Part shown: positions 23,758-32,040 of the stretch, one piece after another
Numbering within the stretch: position 1 is the first letter of the stretch
Layout: each line of letters starts with the position of its first letter
DNA from: Lachnospiraceae bacterium
GTDB taxonomy: Bacteria; Bacillota; Clostridia; Lachnospirales; Lachnospiraceae
Direction of reading: 5' to 3'
Length of the DNA: 64,000 nucleotides
Assembly (NCBI GenBank): GCA_024699325.1
Contig: JAILPS010000007.1
Span: 20,915-84,914, forward strand
Notes under the pieces: generated by a model
Databases searched by the model: none
What the model saw: the letters and a program-made list of their open reading frames with translations, nothing else
What the model was told of the DNA's origin: nothing
Program-made: the position numbers and the translations under genes

Positions 23758-25122
23758 TTAATTATTTTTAAATGTCAATCCGTCTTCTTTTAAGCCCTCC
23801 TGTGAAAGCATGGTCTGAAGCACTGAAATATCCGCGCTGACCTCCATGGTCACATTCTGGTACAGCTTGTTTGACAGGTTCTCGAAAGCCACATTGATCA
23901 TGTCAAGTGTCTTCTCAATCTCCTGCTTGGCGTTGACTATATTCTCTCCCTGAACAGGCTGCTGGTCGAACTCGTAGTAGTTGGTGACCAGCTTAAGTGT
24001 TGTAGGAAGATAATATTCCATAAACTTGTGTATCTCTGAGAGCTTCTCAGGATGCTCCTCGACAATCTTGAAGATCTGTCTTCCGACAACCTCTAATCTG
24101 TCGAGCTTGGCGGTGATCTCCTTGCCTGGAATTAAGTCGTTGGCGGCCTTGATCTGCTTCATGTAGTTTTCGCCCTTCTCTAAGGTCTCACGAAGCTCGT
24201 CGCTCTTTCTTGCCTCCTTCTCCTTAAGGTACTGCTCATCGCTCTTGTTTGCCTCTGCGGCAACCCTCTGCTGATAACCAAGCTGAGCATTCTTATACTG
24301 CTCGTAGATCTCGTTGGTCATCATAATGTACTGCTCCTGGCCGTCAATGTGGGCTTGCTTGAGCACACCGTCCAGAATCATTCTTCTAAGATCCTTCTTG
24401 ACTCTCTTCTTGTCAAATCCTGTGGTTGTACATATCTCGTCAAGGCTCACATAATCCTTGCCCCGAAGAATTCTTACATAGGCTGAATATCTCTTGATCT
24501 GGTTGGCTCTTGTGGTGTTATGATATGCCAGGAATCCAAAAAAGCCGCCAAATACAAGCCCCATCATCAATCCTGTGATATTAAAGCCGGCTATACTTCC
24601 TATTGCGCCCGCCACACAAAAGAGTAATATAAAAAATGAGAACCCTGCCCCTATTCTGTGCAGCACGCCCTTCCACGTGGGAACGTCGTCGATTATGGCT
24701 CTGGCCGCCTGGCGCGCCTTCGTCCTCTCGATCATCTCCTGCTGGCGCTTAAGCTGCTCCTGGCTTCTTCTTCGCATTTCCTCAGGGGAAATACCCGGCC
24801 TTGGCCTGCTGCTTATGTTTGATGCGTTGCCTGAAAATGCTCCGTGGATGTCGTTAATCACATCGTTAATCCACTCTGTGGAAGCTGCAACCGAGTTTCT
24901 TATCTGCTCGCCAACGTCGTCGTTGTAGCTCTGGTTGTTGTTTGGATTATAGCCGTTATTGTAACCGTTGTTATAACCCTGACGGTTGTTGTTATAGCCG
25001 TTATTGTAACCGTTATTATAGCCCTGGCGGTTGTTGTTATACTGTCCGCCGGCGTTATAAGTTCCGCGGGTATTATAGCGGTTGTTTCCGGAATTGTAGT
25101 TGTTATAGCCGTTATTGCTCAT
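23758..25122 (-). CDS. XpaC-like membrane protein with Asn/Tyr/Gly-rich N-terminal repeats
   Basis: The C-terminal half matches the XpaC family (5-bromo-4-chloroindolyl phosphate hydrolysis protein, PF10112), commonly paired with TelA. Residues 1-75 are low-complexity, built from NNGYNN and NNRQGYNNGYNNGYN units. A basic, Gln-rich helix precedes two transmembrane helices near residues 155-205, then a winged-helix-like segment (DYVSLDEICTTTGFDKKRVKKDLRRM) and coiled coils. The ATG at 25122 (MSNNGYNN) is preferred; a GTG three codons upstream is possible and gives the same protein plus MRD. The 454 residues exceed family length because of the repeats. No enzymatic activity is shown by the sequence. 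Confidence 0.88.
   Translation of the reverse strand: MSNNGYNNYNSGNNRYNTRGTYNAGGQYNNNRQGYNNGYNNGYNNNRQGYNNGYNNGYNPNNNQSYNDDVGEQIRNSVAASTEWINDVINDIHGAFSGNASNISSRPRPGISPEEMRRRSQEQLKRQQEMIERTKARQAARAIIDDVPTWKGVLHRIGAGFSFFILLFCVAGAIGSIAGFNITGLMMGLVFGGFFGFLAYHNTTRANQIKRYSAYVRILRGKDYVSLDEICTTTGFDKKRVKKDLRRMILDGVLKQAHIDGQEQYIMMTNEIYEQYKNAQLGYQQRVAAEANKSDEQYLKEKEARKSDELRETLEKGENYMKQIKAANDLIPGKEITAKLDRLEVVGRQIFKIVEEHPEKLSEIHKFMEYYLPTTLKLVTNYYEFDQQPVQGENIVNAKQEIEKTLDMINVAFENLSNKLYQNVTMEVSADISVLQTMLSQEGLKEDGLTFKNN
24951..25040 (-). repeat. Two 45-bp tandem repeats in the xpaC-like gene
   Basis: Two near-identical 45-bp units (24951-24995 and 24996-25040), each coding 15 residues of the Asn/Tyr/Gly repeat, differ by only a few bases. 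They keep frame, so copy-number change would lengthen or shorten the tail without breaking the gene. Confidence 0.9.
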
Positions 25123-25151
25123 GTCCCTCACCCTTATGTCTTAAACAGACA

Positions 25152-26453
25152 TCAATCACTGTAATATCTGACATTATCTATTATCTTCTGTAATCTCTCA
25201 TATGAAAATGTGCTGTCGTAGCCTGGCATGCCGTGCTGGAGTGACAACTCCTTCGTGTAAGCCGACCACGGTATCACATGAGGGTCCTTGTAGTTAACTC
25301 CCCACTGTGTGACCACAAAATCATAATCGTAGCTGTCGGTCCTGACCGTTCCGTCAGGGTCCCTGACTATCTTGACCTTCGCCACTCCGCCAAGCATGCT
25401 CTCGGTTGTATTCTGCATGGAGATCAGGTTCCCCAGAGAATAGTATATGAGAGTCTGATGCCCCGTGGTGGAGGTCACCATATTGACCTGCTGAACAACA
25501 TGTGGATGTGTACCTATTATCAGGTCCACCCCCTTCTCGCACAAAAATGCTGCCATGCTCATCTGGTCGTAGTTTGCAAGCGTCTGGTTTTCTTCGCCCC
25601 AGTGCGTGCACACCACAATATAATCCGCCTGCGCCTTCGCAAGCTCTATGTCAACTGCCATAAGCTCCTCAGTCATGCGGTTGACATAGACCGAGCTGCT
25701 CCATCCGCAGTTGGAACCGTAGGTGTAATTTAAAAATGCAATTCTTATGCCGTTGACCTCTCGTATGGGGATGGTGTTTCTCTCCTCCTCCGTGAGGTAT
25801 GCTCCAGTGGTAAGTATCCCCGGGAAGTTGTCGCGGATATAGTTAAGAGATATCCTGAGTCCATTAGCCCCCTGATCAAGAGTGTGGTTTGTGGCCATAG
25901 TTATGACATCAAACCCCACATTATAAACCGCATCGATGATGGTGGACGGCGCGTTAAATCTGGGATAGTTGCTAATATCAAGCTCTGGCGCCGCAACCGG
26001 GACCTCCTGGTTTATAACAGCCACGTCAGCCGTCTTCACATCAGATATGATATTCCTGTAGAGGGAGTCAAAAACATAATCTCCGTATGTCTCCATGGCT
26101 CTTCTGCTAAAATCTATGTGAATCAGGTTGTCACCGTACGCTATAAGGTTAACCTCGGCAGGTTCCACCGTCGTGCTCTCGGGGACCGTCTCGAAATCCT
26201 CTGTCTCTGAAGTCTCTGAAGCCTCTGACTTCCCCTCCTGTGTCTGCTCTTCTGCCCTCGTTCTATCCTTAAGAACATCGATCACATCGGCAAGAGTCGT
26301 CTCCTTAGGAGCCTCATCATCTGACCTCACACAGGACTTGACACACAGGATAATTATAACTATAAACGCAAGCAAAGCCGCACAGGCTATTATCAACCTC
26401 TGCCGCATCTGCTTTTTTCGCTTTTTTAATATATATTTTTCTCGCCTGTCCAT
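25152..26453 (-). CDS. CapA-family surface protein (PgsA-like, metallophosphatase fold)
   Basis: A 433-residue CapA/PgsA-type protein (PF09587). The basic N terminus (RREKYILKKRKKQMRQR) is followed by one transmembrane helix (about 20-43) and an acidic Thr/Ser/Glu-rich linker to about residue 110. The extracellular domain shows the family signatures: LIAYGDNLIH, NQEVPV, MATNHTLDQG, VCTHWGEE and IIGTHPHVVQ, which supply metal-binding Asp, Asn and His. Members serve in capsule or poly-gamma-glutamate export, but no capB or capC is nearby, so the substrate is open. It sits 72 nt after clpX with no terminator between. Confidence 0.92.
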   Translation of the reverse strand: MDRREKYILKKRKKQMRQRLIIACAALLAFIVIIILCVKSCVRSDDEAPKETTLADVIDVLKDRTRAEEQTQEGKSEASETSETEDFETVPESTTVEPAEVNLIAYGDNLIHIDFSRRAMETYGDYVFDSLYRNIISDVKTADVAVINQEVPVAAPELDISNYPRFNAPSTIIDAVYNVGFDVITMATNHTLDQGANGLRISLNYIRDNFPGILTTGAYLTEEERNTIPIREVNGIRIAFLNYTYGSNCGWSSSVYVNRMTEELMAVDIELAKAQADYIVVCTHWGEENQTLANYDQMSMAAFLCEKGVDLIIGTHPHVVQQVNMVTSTTGHQTLIYYSLGNLISMQNTTESMLGGVAKVKIVRDPDGTVRTDSYDYDFVVTQWGVNYKDPHVIPWSAYTKELSLQHGMPGYDSTFSYERLQKIIDNVRYYSD

Positions 26454-26525
26454 AAGAATCCTCTCGTATCATAACATATCTTCAACCATTTGAAAATATA
26501 TTTGACGGTTTTTTGGCGATTTTTT

Positions 26526-27992
26526 TTAAAATTGTCCCCTAACTTCTATGAGAGGACCGCCCTTATGCTCGAGATAGTCGGCTGTTATGGTAACTTTGCC
26601 GATATTTGGATCCTTCGGTATCTCGTACATGATGTCCAACATGTACTCCTCTATGATTGCTCGTAGCGCTCTGGCTCCGATATCCTTCTCCATGGCCTTT
26701 TTGGCGATTATCTCAAGGGCCTCATCCGTAAACTCAAGCTTCACCTCGTCAAGGGCTAAGAGCGCCTCGTACTGCTTGATTATGGCATTCTTGGGCTCCT
26801 TCAAAATCTTCGCCAGCATATTCTCGCTCATGGCCTCGAGAGTCGTGATGATTGGCAGACGTCCCAGAAACTCAGGTATCATTCCGAAGGCTCTCAAATC
26901 CTCGGTTGTGACCTTGCTAAGTATGGTTGTGTCGTGGTCATATTCATCCTTAAGCTCAGCGCCGAATCCTATGGATGACTTCTTTAGAAGTCTCTTCTTG
27001 ATGATATCCTCCAGGTCAGGAAATGCTCCGCCGACGATGAAGAGAATATTCTTCGTGTTTACATTTACAAGTGGAACCATGGCGTTCTTGCTGTTGGCGC
27101 CCACGGGCACCTCCACAACGCTTCCCTCTAAGAGCTTAAGCAGGCCCTGCTGAACGCTCTCGCCGCTTACATCCCTGCTGTTTGCGTTCTTCTTCTTGGC
27201 GAGCTTATCAATCTCGTCGATAAACACGATGCCCTTCTCGGCAGTCTCCACGTCATCGCCTGATGCCGCAAGCAACTTGCTTAAAACGCTCTCGATATCA
27301 TCACCTATGTAGCCCGCCTCTGTAAGAGATGTGGCGTCCGCAATCGCAAGCGGAACCTTGAGCATCTTCGCGAGAGTCTGAACTATATACGTCTTGCCGC
27401 AGCCCGTAGGTCCGATCATCAAAATATTTGACTTCTGTATCTCCACATCCGGATTCACAGGCGCTAAAATTCTCTTATAGTGGTTGTATACCGCAACCGC
27501 AATCGCCTTCTTAGCCCTATCCTGTCCGATTACATATTCATCAAGCTGCGCCTTGATCACGTGGGGAGCCGGAAGAGTCTTGAGCGTGAGCTCAGGCTCC
27601 TTCTTCTTAGGCTTCTCCTTCGCCTTGTGGTCTGCGGGCTTCTTCACAGGGTCTATCTTAAATGTTGCGCCCGACCCCTTCGTAAGCTTCTCTATCTCCT
27701 TCATGAGTTCCTCAGGATCGTCCATGTTTCCCACGATCATGTTTGGAGGAAGCGTCATGTTGGAAAAGTCTGACTTATTCACCATGTCCATGGTTCTCTG
27801 CATACAGTCAGGGCACACAAACATTCCTCCCGGAACCTCCAAAAGCCTTCCCACCCTGTTCTCCGGGCGGCGGCATATTGAGCAGTAGCGAATCTTTTTG
27901 GTGGGTGTCTCCTCAGTCTCTTCCTGCGCCTTTTCGTCAGTTCCCACTTCCTCTAACAGCTCGTCATTATCCTTGATATTGTTATCTTCCAT
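26526..27992 (-). CDS. ClpX-like AAA+ unfoldase, long divergent form
   Basis: A 488-residue ClpX homologue, about 65 residues longer than E. coli ClpX. It has an acidic 30-residue N-terminal extension, a C4 zinc-binding domain (Cys37, 40, 60, 63) and an unusual Lys/Pro-rich linker (about 90-140). The AAA+ module has Walker A GPTGCGKT (194-201), pore loop GYIGDD, Walker B VFIDEIDKLA, and an intact IGF loop (SSIGFGAEL) for ClpP docking, so it can probably work with ClpP. The gene is not beside clpP or tig and is first in a run with capA, xpaC and telA, suggesting a specialised second ClpX. Start at AGAGAGG-spaced ATG. Confidence 0.9.
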   Translation of the reverse strand: MEDNNIKDNDELLEEVGTDEKAQEETEETPTKKIRYCSICRRPENRVGRLLEVPGGMFVCPDCMQRTMDMVNKSDFSNMTLPPNMIVGNMDDPEELMKEIEKLTKGSGATFKIDPVKKPADHKAKEKPKKKEPELTLKTLPAPHVIKAQLDEYVIGQDRAKKAIAVAVYNHYKRILAPVNPDVEIQKSNILMIGPTGCGKTYIVQTLAKMLKVPLAIADATSLTEAGYIGDDIESVLSKLLAASGDDVETAEKGIVFIDEIDKLAKKKNANSRDVSGESVQQGLLKLLEGSVVEVPVGANSKNAMVPLVNVNTKNILFIVGGAFPDLEDIIKKRLLKKSSIGFGAELKDEYDHDTTILSKVTTEDLRAFGMIPEFLGRLPIITTLEAMSENMLAKILKEPKNAIIKQYEALLALDEVKLEFTDEALEIIAKKAMEKDIGARALRAIIEEYMLDIMYEIPKDPNIGKVTITADYLEHKGGPLIEVRGQF

Positions 27993-28050
27993 AAATACCT
28001 CTCTCTATTTAACATGCGCTATTGCGCGGCAACACATTTAAACCTTGAAA

Positions 28051-28079
28051 ATTATATCATCATTTCAAATCTTATACAA
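28051..28079 (-). promoter_or_regulatory. Promoter of the clpX operon
   Basis: TTGTAT (28074-28079), 17 nt, TATAAT (28051-28056), about 60 nt before the clpX start. Confidence 0.7.
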
Positions 28080-28141
28080 TTAAGAAAACATTAAAAAGCT
28101 GTTTATGGAATAAAAATCGTACATCTGATGCCTGAACATGC

Positions 28142-28168
28142 AAAAAGCCGCTGCATTCCTGCAGCGGC
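28142..28168 (-). terminator. Terminator after the HD-GYP gene
   Basis: GCCGCTGCA and TGCAGCGGC form a perfect 9-bp stem with a 4-nt loop, followed by five U on the minus strand. It begins 6 nt after the stop. Confidence 0.93.
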
Positions 28169-28173
28169 GCGAA

Positions 28174-29427
28174 TTATTTTCTGATGTTCATATTCTGGAT
28201 GTTGAAAATCTCCTCGATTGAGGATGGCATATCGTCGTCCGGATAGCAGTGCATAATCTTCAAAAACTCCGGATAATGCGCCTCGAAGATGTCCACCAAC
28301 TGAGGGTCGAAGTACTTGCCCTTCTGGTTTATAATCTCTATTCTCGCATCCTCGGGATCCCAGGCGTCCTTATAAACACGCTTGCTGACAAGCGCGTCGA
28401 AGAAGTCCGCAAGTGACACGCACTTGGCGTAGAGGCTGATCTCGCCGTCCTTCATCCCCAGATAACCTGTGCCGTCGTAGTGCTCATGGTGCTGGAAAGC
28501 GATGATGGAAGCTATCTGCATGATCTCGCCGGGGTATTTTTCAAGCATTTCGCGGCCGTAGAAAACATGCCACTTCATCTTGAGATACTCCTCCTCGGTG
28601 AGCTTGCCGGGCTTCTCCAGTATCTCCGGCGGAACCGCAATCTTGCCAACATCGTGCATCATGGCGCCCAGTCCAACCTTCCAGACCTCGTCCTCCTCCA
28701 TGCCCAGGGCACGGCAGAGCACCTTCGTGTATTCGCTCACGCGGCGCACATGCTGTCCGGTCTCCTTAGACTGTGTCTCAATAAGTCCCGCAAGCGCAGC
28801 CACCAGGTTCTCCTGGTCCATATAAAGCTCATTATTCTGTTCTGTCAGCTTCTTAAACAGATGCTGAATTCTGTTTGTTATTCCATAGCACACGCAAGCT
28901 ATTGCAAAATACTGTATGAATCTTGGAACCAGCCCGTAGTACACAACCTGAGTCATGTCGTCGAACAGCTCGGCGCCCTCCATGCCCATCTTGTACGCTG
29001 AAATGTGCGAAAAGATCATGACAGGAATGCCCAAAACGAAGGTGTACAGCAGACATCCGATATCACAGTAGAGACATGACAGCACTAGCGGAAATGCGAG
29101 AAGCATGACCACGTTATGCCCCATCATGATGTACATATATCCTATGAGCGCCACTATGAGCGACAGCACAAAATATCTGATGAGTCCACTGTTCAGTTCC
29201 AGAAAATCATATATTATTGTAGGTATGAACAACACGACCAGAGCGATGAAGCCCGCCGGATAAATGTTGTCCGGATGCTCGAAGCATCCAAGCTTTGCAA
29301 ATATTACGATAAGTGCCATGAAGATCATGACCAGTCGGCAAATAAAGGCCAGCGTCTTGTTTGCCTCAATGGTGTGATCCTTGCGCATCGACTGAGAAAA
29401 ATCTATAGTCGAATTTTTCTTACCCAT
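28174..29427 (-). CDS. Membrane-anchored HD-GYP-type phosphohydrolase
   Basis: A 417-residue protein with about six N-terminal transmembrane helices (residues 25-195), a short coiled coil (EQNNELYMDQENL), and a C-terminal HD-GYP domain. HD-GYP proteins hydrolyse cyclic di-GMP. The metal-binding HD is His258-Asp259 in MMHDVGKIAVP, with later histidines in KWHVFYG and HHEHYDG. The signature GYP is GYL (Leu323), so c-di-GMP activity or partner binding may differ. The membrane region has no recognisable sensor fold. It is a single-gene unit with its own terminator. The start follows CAGGGG. Confidence 0.9.
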   Translation of the reverse strand: MGKKNSTIDFSQSMRKDHTIEANKTLAFICRLVMIFMALIVIFAKLGCFEHPDNIYPAGFIALVVLFIPTIIYDFLELNSGLIRYFVLSLIVALIGYMYIMMGHNVVMLLAFPLVLSCLYCDIGCLLYTFVLGIPVMIFSHISAYKMGMEGAELFDDMTQVVYYGLVPRFIQYFAIACVCYGITNRIQHLFKKLTEQNNELYMDQENLVAALAGLIETQSKETGQHVRRVSEYTKVLCRALGMEEDEVWKVGLGAMMHDVGKIAVPPEILEKPGKLTEEEYLKMKWHVFYGREMLEKYPGEIMQIASIIAFQHHEHYDGTGYLGMKDGEISLYAKCVSLADFFDALVSKRVYKDAWDPEDARIEIINQKGKYFDPQLVDIFEAHYPEFLKIMHCYPDDDMPSSIEEIFNIQNMNIRK

Positions 29428-29589
29428 ATCCAGATCCCCTGATGATTATTTAAATCTGCGTTTATCCCAGACAGAAAACTATCCACTAAGATAAAGCCAA
29501 ATAATACCAAATACATTCTATCGTATTAAAAAGCATTTTTCTACTGTTTTTTTGTTGTAAATACGTACATAATTACGCAATTTTTACAT

Positions 29590-29624
29590 AAAAAATCAGG
29601 GGAGTTAAAAAAACGCCCCTGATT
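29590..29624 (-). terminator. Terminator after the aconitase-family gene
   Basis: AATCAGGGG (29616-29624) pairs with CCCCTGATT (29594-29602) around a T-rich loop, followed by a U tract. The roughly 225-nt gap to the HD-GYP gene holds this and, at best, a weak promoter (TATTAT near 29505). Confidence 0.88.
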
Positions 29625-29652
29625 ATGTTTAATTATGGATTGAATTTACCAC

Positions 29653-31944
29653 TTAGTGATTCCTGTAATAGTTGATAAGACAGCCGTCAAGAATGATCTG
29701 GCGCTCGTCATCTGTCATCTCGCCTATCTGGAGTGTGAACTCCTTAAGAGAGCCGTCGCTTACCACGTAAGCAGGGATCTTGGACTGCTTGTCGATAACT
29801 GCCTGGCGGATGCCCGGAACGAAAATGTAGTCCAGATTCTTGAATGGAAGCTCCTCATCAGGGAAGATGAATGGCAGCATACCCCAGTTGATAAGGTTTG
29901 AGCGATATCTCTTGGTCGCATACTCCTTCGCGATATTAGCCCATCCGCCTAAAACCTTCTGGCAGGATGCAGCCTGCTCTCTCGCAGAGCCGTCGCCAGG
30001 CTTTACAGCGTAGATAACTGAGCCGATACCTGTCTTCTTACCCTCCGCCTCAGGGAACTTCTCCTTGATGGTGTGGAAGATATCCTTCATGTAAGGGTAT
30101 CTGCTACCTATGCACTCGCCCTCTCTTCTAAACTCCTCAACCTCTCTTACCTCCTTGGCGCGTCCAACGTACTCAGGATCCTTTCTTGACAGAGTAAACT
30201 CTGCAAGTCCTAAAGGATTAGAGCGGTATGAAGATGTCTCACCTGAAGGGATGAGCTCATCAGTTGTTGTTACAGGGTCGTGGATCTCAGCCACAACCTT
30301 TAAGAGAATATCGTCTGTAAGGGCAACCATTGAAGGCCAGTCCTTGATATTAGGTCCAAACTTAACCTCAACGCTCTCGTCAGCCTTGCCGAAGCCATCG
30401 TAAACTCTGTTCTTGTAGATGGTCTTGTCGAAGTAATACTTAGGCTTAGAGTAGTTGACATCGATGTCTGTAGCAGGTGTTAAGAAGCCCTTGTTGATAG
30501 CTGTAGCTGCGATGGATCTGGCATCCATAAGAGCAACTGAAGCAATCTGACCGTTGCCAGGCTTAGAGCCCTCGCGGTTAGGGAAGTTACGTGTTGAGTG
30601 ACGGATTGAGAAGCCCTTGTTTGAAGGAACATCTCCGGCACCAAAGCAAGGTCCGCAGAATGCTGATCTGATGGTCGCTCCGGCATCCATAATCTTGGAG
30701 ATGGCGCCGTTTTTGATGAGCTCCATGAAGATTGGCTGTGATGCAGGGTAAACTGACATAGAGAACTCGTCAGCTCCGATGCTTGCGCCGTTCATAATAT
30801 CTGCCACATCGCAGATGTTCTCGAAGCCGCCGCCTGCGCATCCTGCCACAACGCCCTGATCAACATAGAAGCGTCCGTTCTTGATCTTCTCCTCAAGTCC
30901 AAGTGTCACGCCCTCTCCCAGAGAAACCTTGGCTCTCTTCTCAACGTCTGCGAGAACATCCTTAAGGTTTGCGTTGACTGTCTCAATCTCGTAGGTGTTG
31001 CTTGGATGGAACGGCATGGCAATCATTGGCTTGATTGTTGAGAGGTCAACCTCTACAACGCCGTCATAATAGCTGACCTGACCAGGATTGAGCTCCTTAT
31101 AAGCCTCCTTGCGGCCGTGAATATCCAACCACTCCTCGGTCTTCTCATCTGTTCTCCAGATAGATGACAGACATGTGGTCTCGGTTGTCATAACGTCTAT
31201 TCCGATACGTGTGTCGACAGAAAGGTTAGATACGCCAGGTCCCACAAACTCCATAACCTTGTTCTTTACGTATCCGCAGCCGAACACCTCGCCGATGATG
31301 GCAAGTGCCACGTCCTGAGGACCTACGCCCTTCTGAAGGCTTCCTGTGAGGTAGATACATACAACCTCAGGGAGATTTACATCGTAGGTTCTGCTAAGAA
31401 GCTGCTTAACCAGCTCCGGGCCGCCCTCGCCGATAGCCATGGTTCCAAGAGCGCCATAACGTGTGTGGCTGTCTGATCCTAAAATCATCTTGCCGCAGCC
31501 TGCCTGGTTCTCTCTGGCATACTGGTGAATAACTGCCTGATGAGGTGGCACATAGATGCCGCCGTAGCGCTTGGCACATGAGAGGCCAAACATGTGATCA
31601 TCCTCGTTGATGGTACCGCCAACTGCGCAGAGGCTGTTGTGGCAGTTTGTGAGGATGTAAGGGATTGGGAACTTGTCAAGTCCGCTGGCTCTGGCTGTCT
31701 GAATGATACCTACAAATGTGATATCGTGTGATGTCAGACTGTCGAACTTAATCTTTAACTTCTTAGGATCATCTGATGTATTGTGTGCCTGCATGATGTT
31801 GTAGGCGATAGTATTTTTAGCTGCATCTTCCCTGTCAGCGCTCTCGCCGACCATAGAAGCAATCTTAGCTCCTGCCTCGGCGTTATCCTCAACCAGCTCC
31901 ACGCCGTTTACAAGATATGCGCCGTTTTTCCACATTTTGACCAT
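29653..31944 (-). CDS. Aconitase-family hydratase
   Basis: A 763-residue member of the aconitase superfamily, usually labelled only 'hydratase' in Clostridia. The three [4Fe-4S] ligands are present: Cys369 (GCAGGG), Cys430 and Cys433 (CGPCFG). Spacing is like mitochondrial aconitase. Other active-site motifs are [17 protein letters not shown] and a C-terminal swivelling domain (about 570-763) with SSYRSNPLG. It likely interconverts citrate and isocitrate or a related hydroxyacid, but no citrate synthase or isocitrate dehydrogenase is adjacent. The start MVKMW has AAAGGA; the internal ATG three codons later is less favoured. It is transcribed alone. Confidence 0.88.
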   Translation of the reverse strand: MVKMWKNGAYLVNGVELVEDNAEAGAKIASMVGESADREDAAKNTIAYNIMQAHNTSDDPKKLKIKFDSLTSHDITFVGIIQTARASGLDKFPIPYILTNCHNSLCAVGGTINEDDHMFGLSCAKRYGGIYVPPHQAVIHQYARENQAGCGKMILGSDSHTRYGALGTMAIGEGGPELVKQLLSRTYDVNLPEVVCIYLTGSLQKGVGPQDVALAIIGEVFGCGYVKNKVMEFVGPGVSNLSVDTRIGIDVMTTETTCLSSIWRTDEKTEEWLDIHGRKEAYKELNPGQVSYYDGVVEVDLSTIKPMIAMPFHPSNTYEIETVNANLKDVLADVEKRAKVSLGEGVTLGLEEKIKNGRFYVDQGVVAGCAGGGFENICDVADIMNGASIGADEFSMSVYPASQPIFMELIKNGAISKIMDAGATIRSAFCGPCFGAGDVPSNKGFSIRHSTRNFPNREGSKPGNGQIASVALMDARSIAATAINKGFLTPATDIDVNYSKPKYYFDKTIYKNRVYDGFGKADESVEVKFGPNIKDWPSMVALTDDILLKVVAEIHDPVTTTDELIPSGETSSYRSNPLGLAEFTLSRKDPEYVGRAKEVREVEEFRREGECIGSRYPYMKDIFHTIKEKFPEAEGKKTGIGSVIYAVKPGDGSAREQAASCQKVLGGWANIAKEYATKRYRSNLINWGMLPFIFPDEELPFKNLDYIFVPGIRQAVIDKQSKIPAYVVSDGSLKEFTLQIGEMTDDERQIILDGCLINYYRNH

Positions 31945-31987
31945 AGTCTGTTTCCTTTCTGTGTTGCCTTATTAATTCCAAATCCAC

Positions 31988-32016
31988 AGTATATATGAAT
32001 TTTAAAATCATTTCAA
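31988..32016 (-). promoter_or_regulatory. Promoter of the aconitase-family gene
   Basis: TTGAAA (32011-32016), 17 nt, TATACT (31988-31993), about 45 nt before the ATG. Confidence 0.75.
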
Positions 32017-32040
32017 GTGTAAATTCAAGTCTCGCCCGGA

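Noticed and set aside
25123..25131. GTG start three codons upstream for the xpaC-like gene.
   Set aside because: Possible, but the ATG at 25122 has an acceptable ribosome-binding site and is the simpler choice.
24844..25193. Val/Ile-rich and Cys/Tyr-rich plus-strand frames over the Asn-repeat region of the xpaC-like gene.
   Set aside because: Mirror images of the repetitive NNGYNN codons, not genes.
26454..26525. A separate promoter between clpX and capA (TATGAT near the capA start).
   Set aside because: No matching -35 at proper spacing; no terminator after clpX, so a shared transcript is simpler.
29500..29535. Weak promoter (TTAATA, 17 nt, TATTAT) before the HD-GYP gene.
   Set aside because: The -35 matches only four of six positions and the region is A/T-rich, so it was not listed as a feature.
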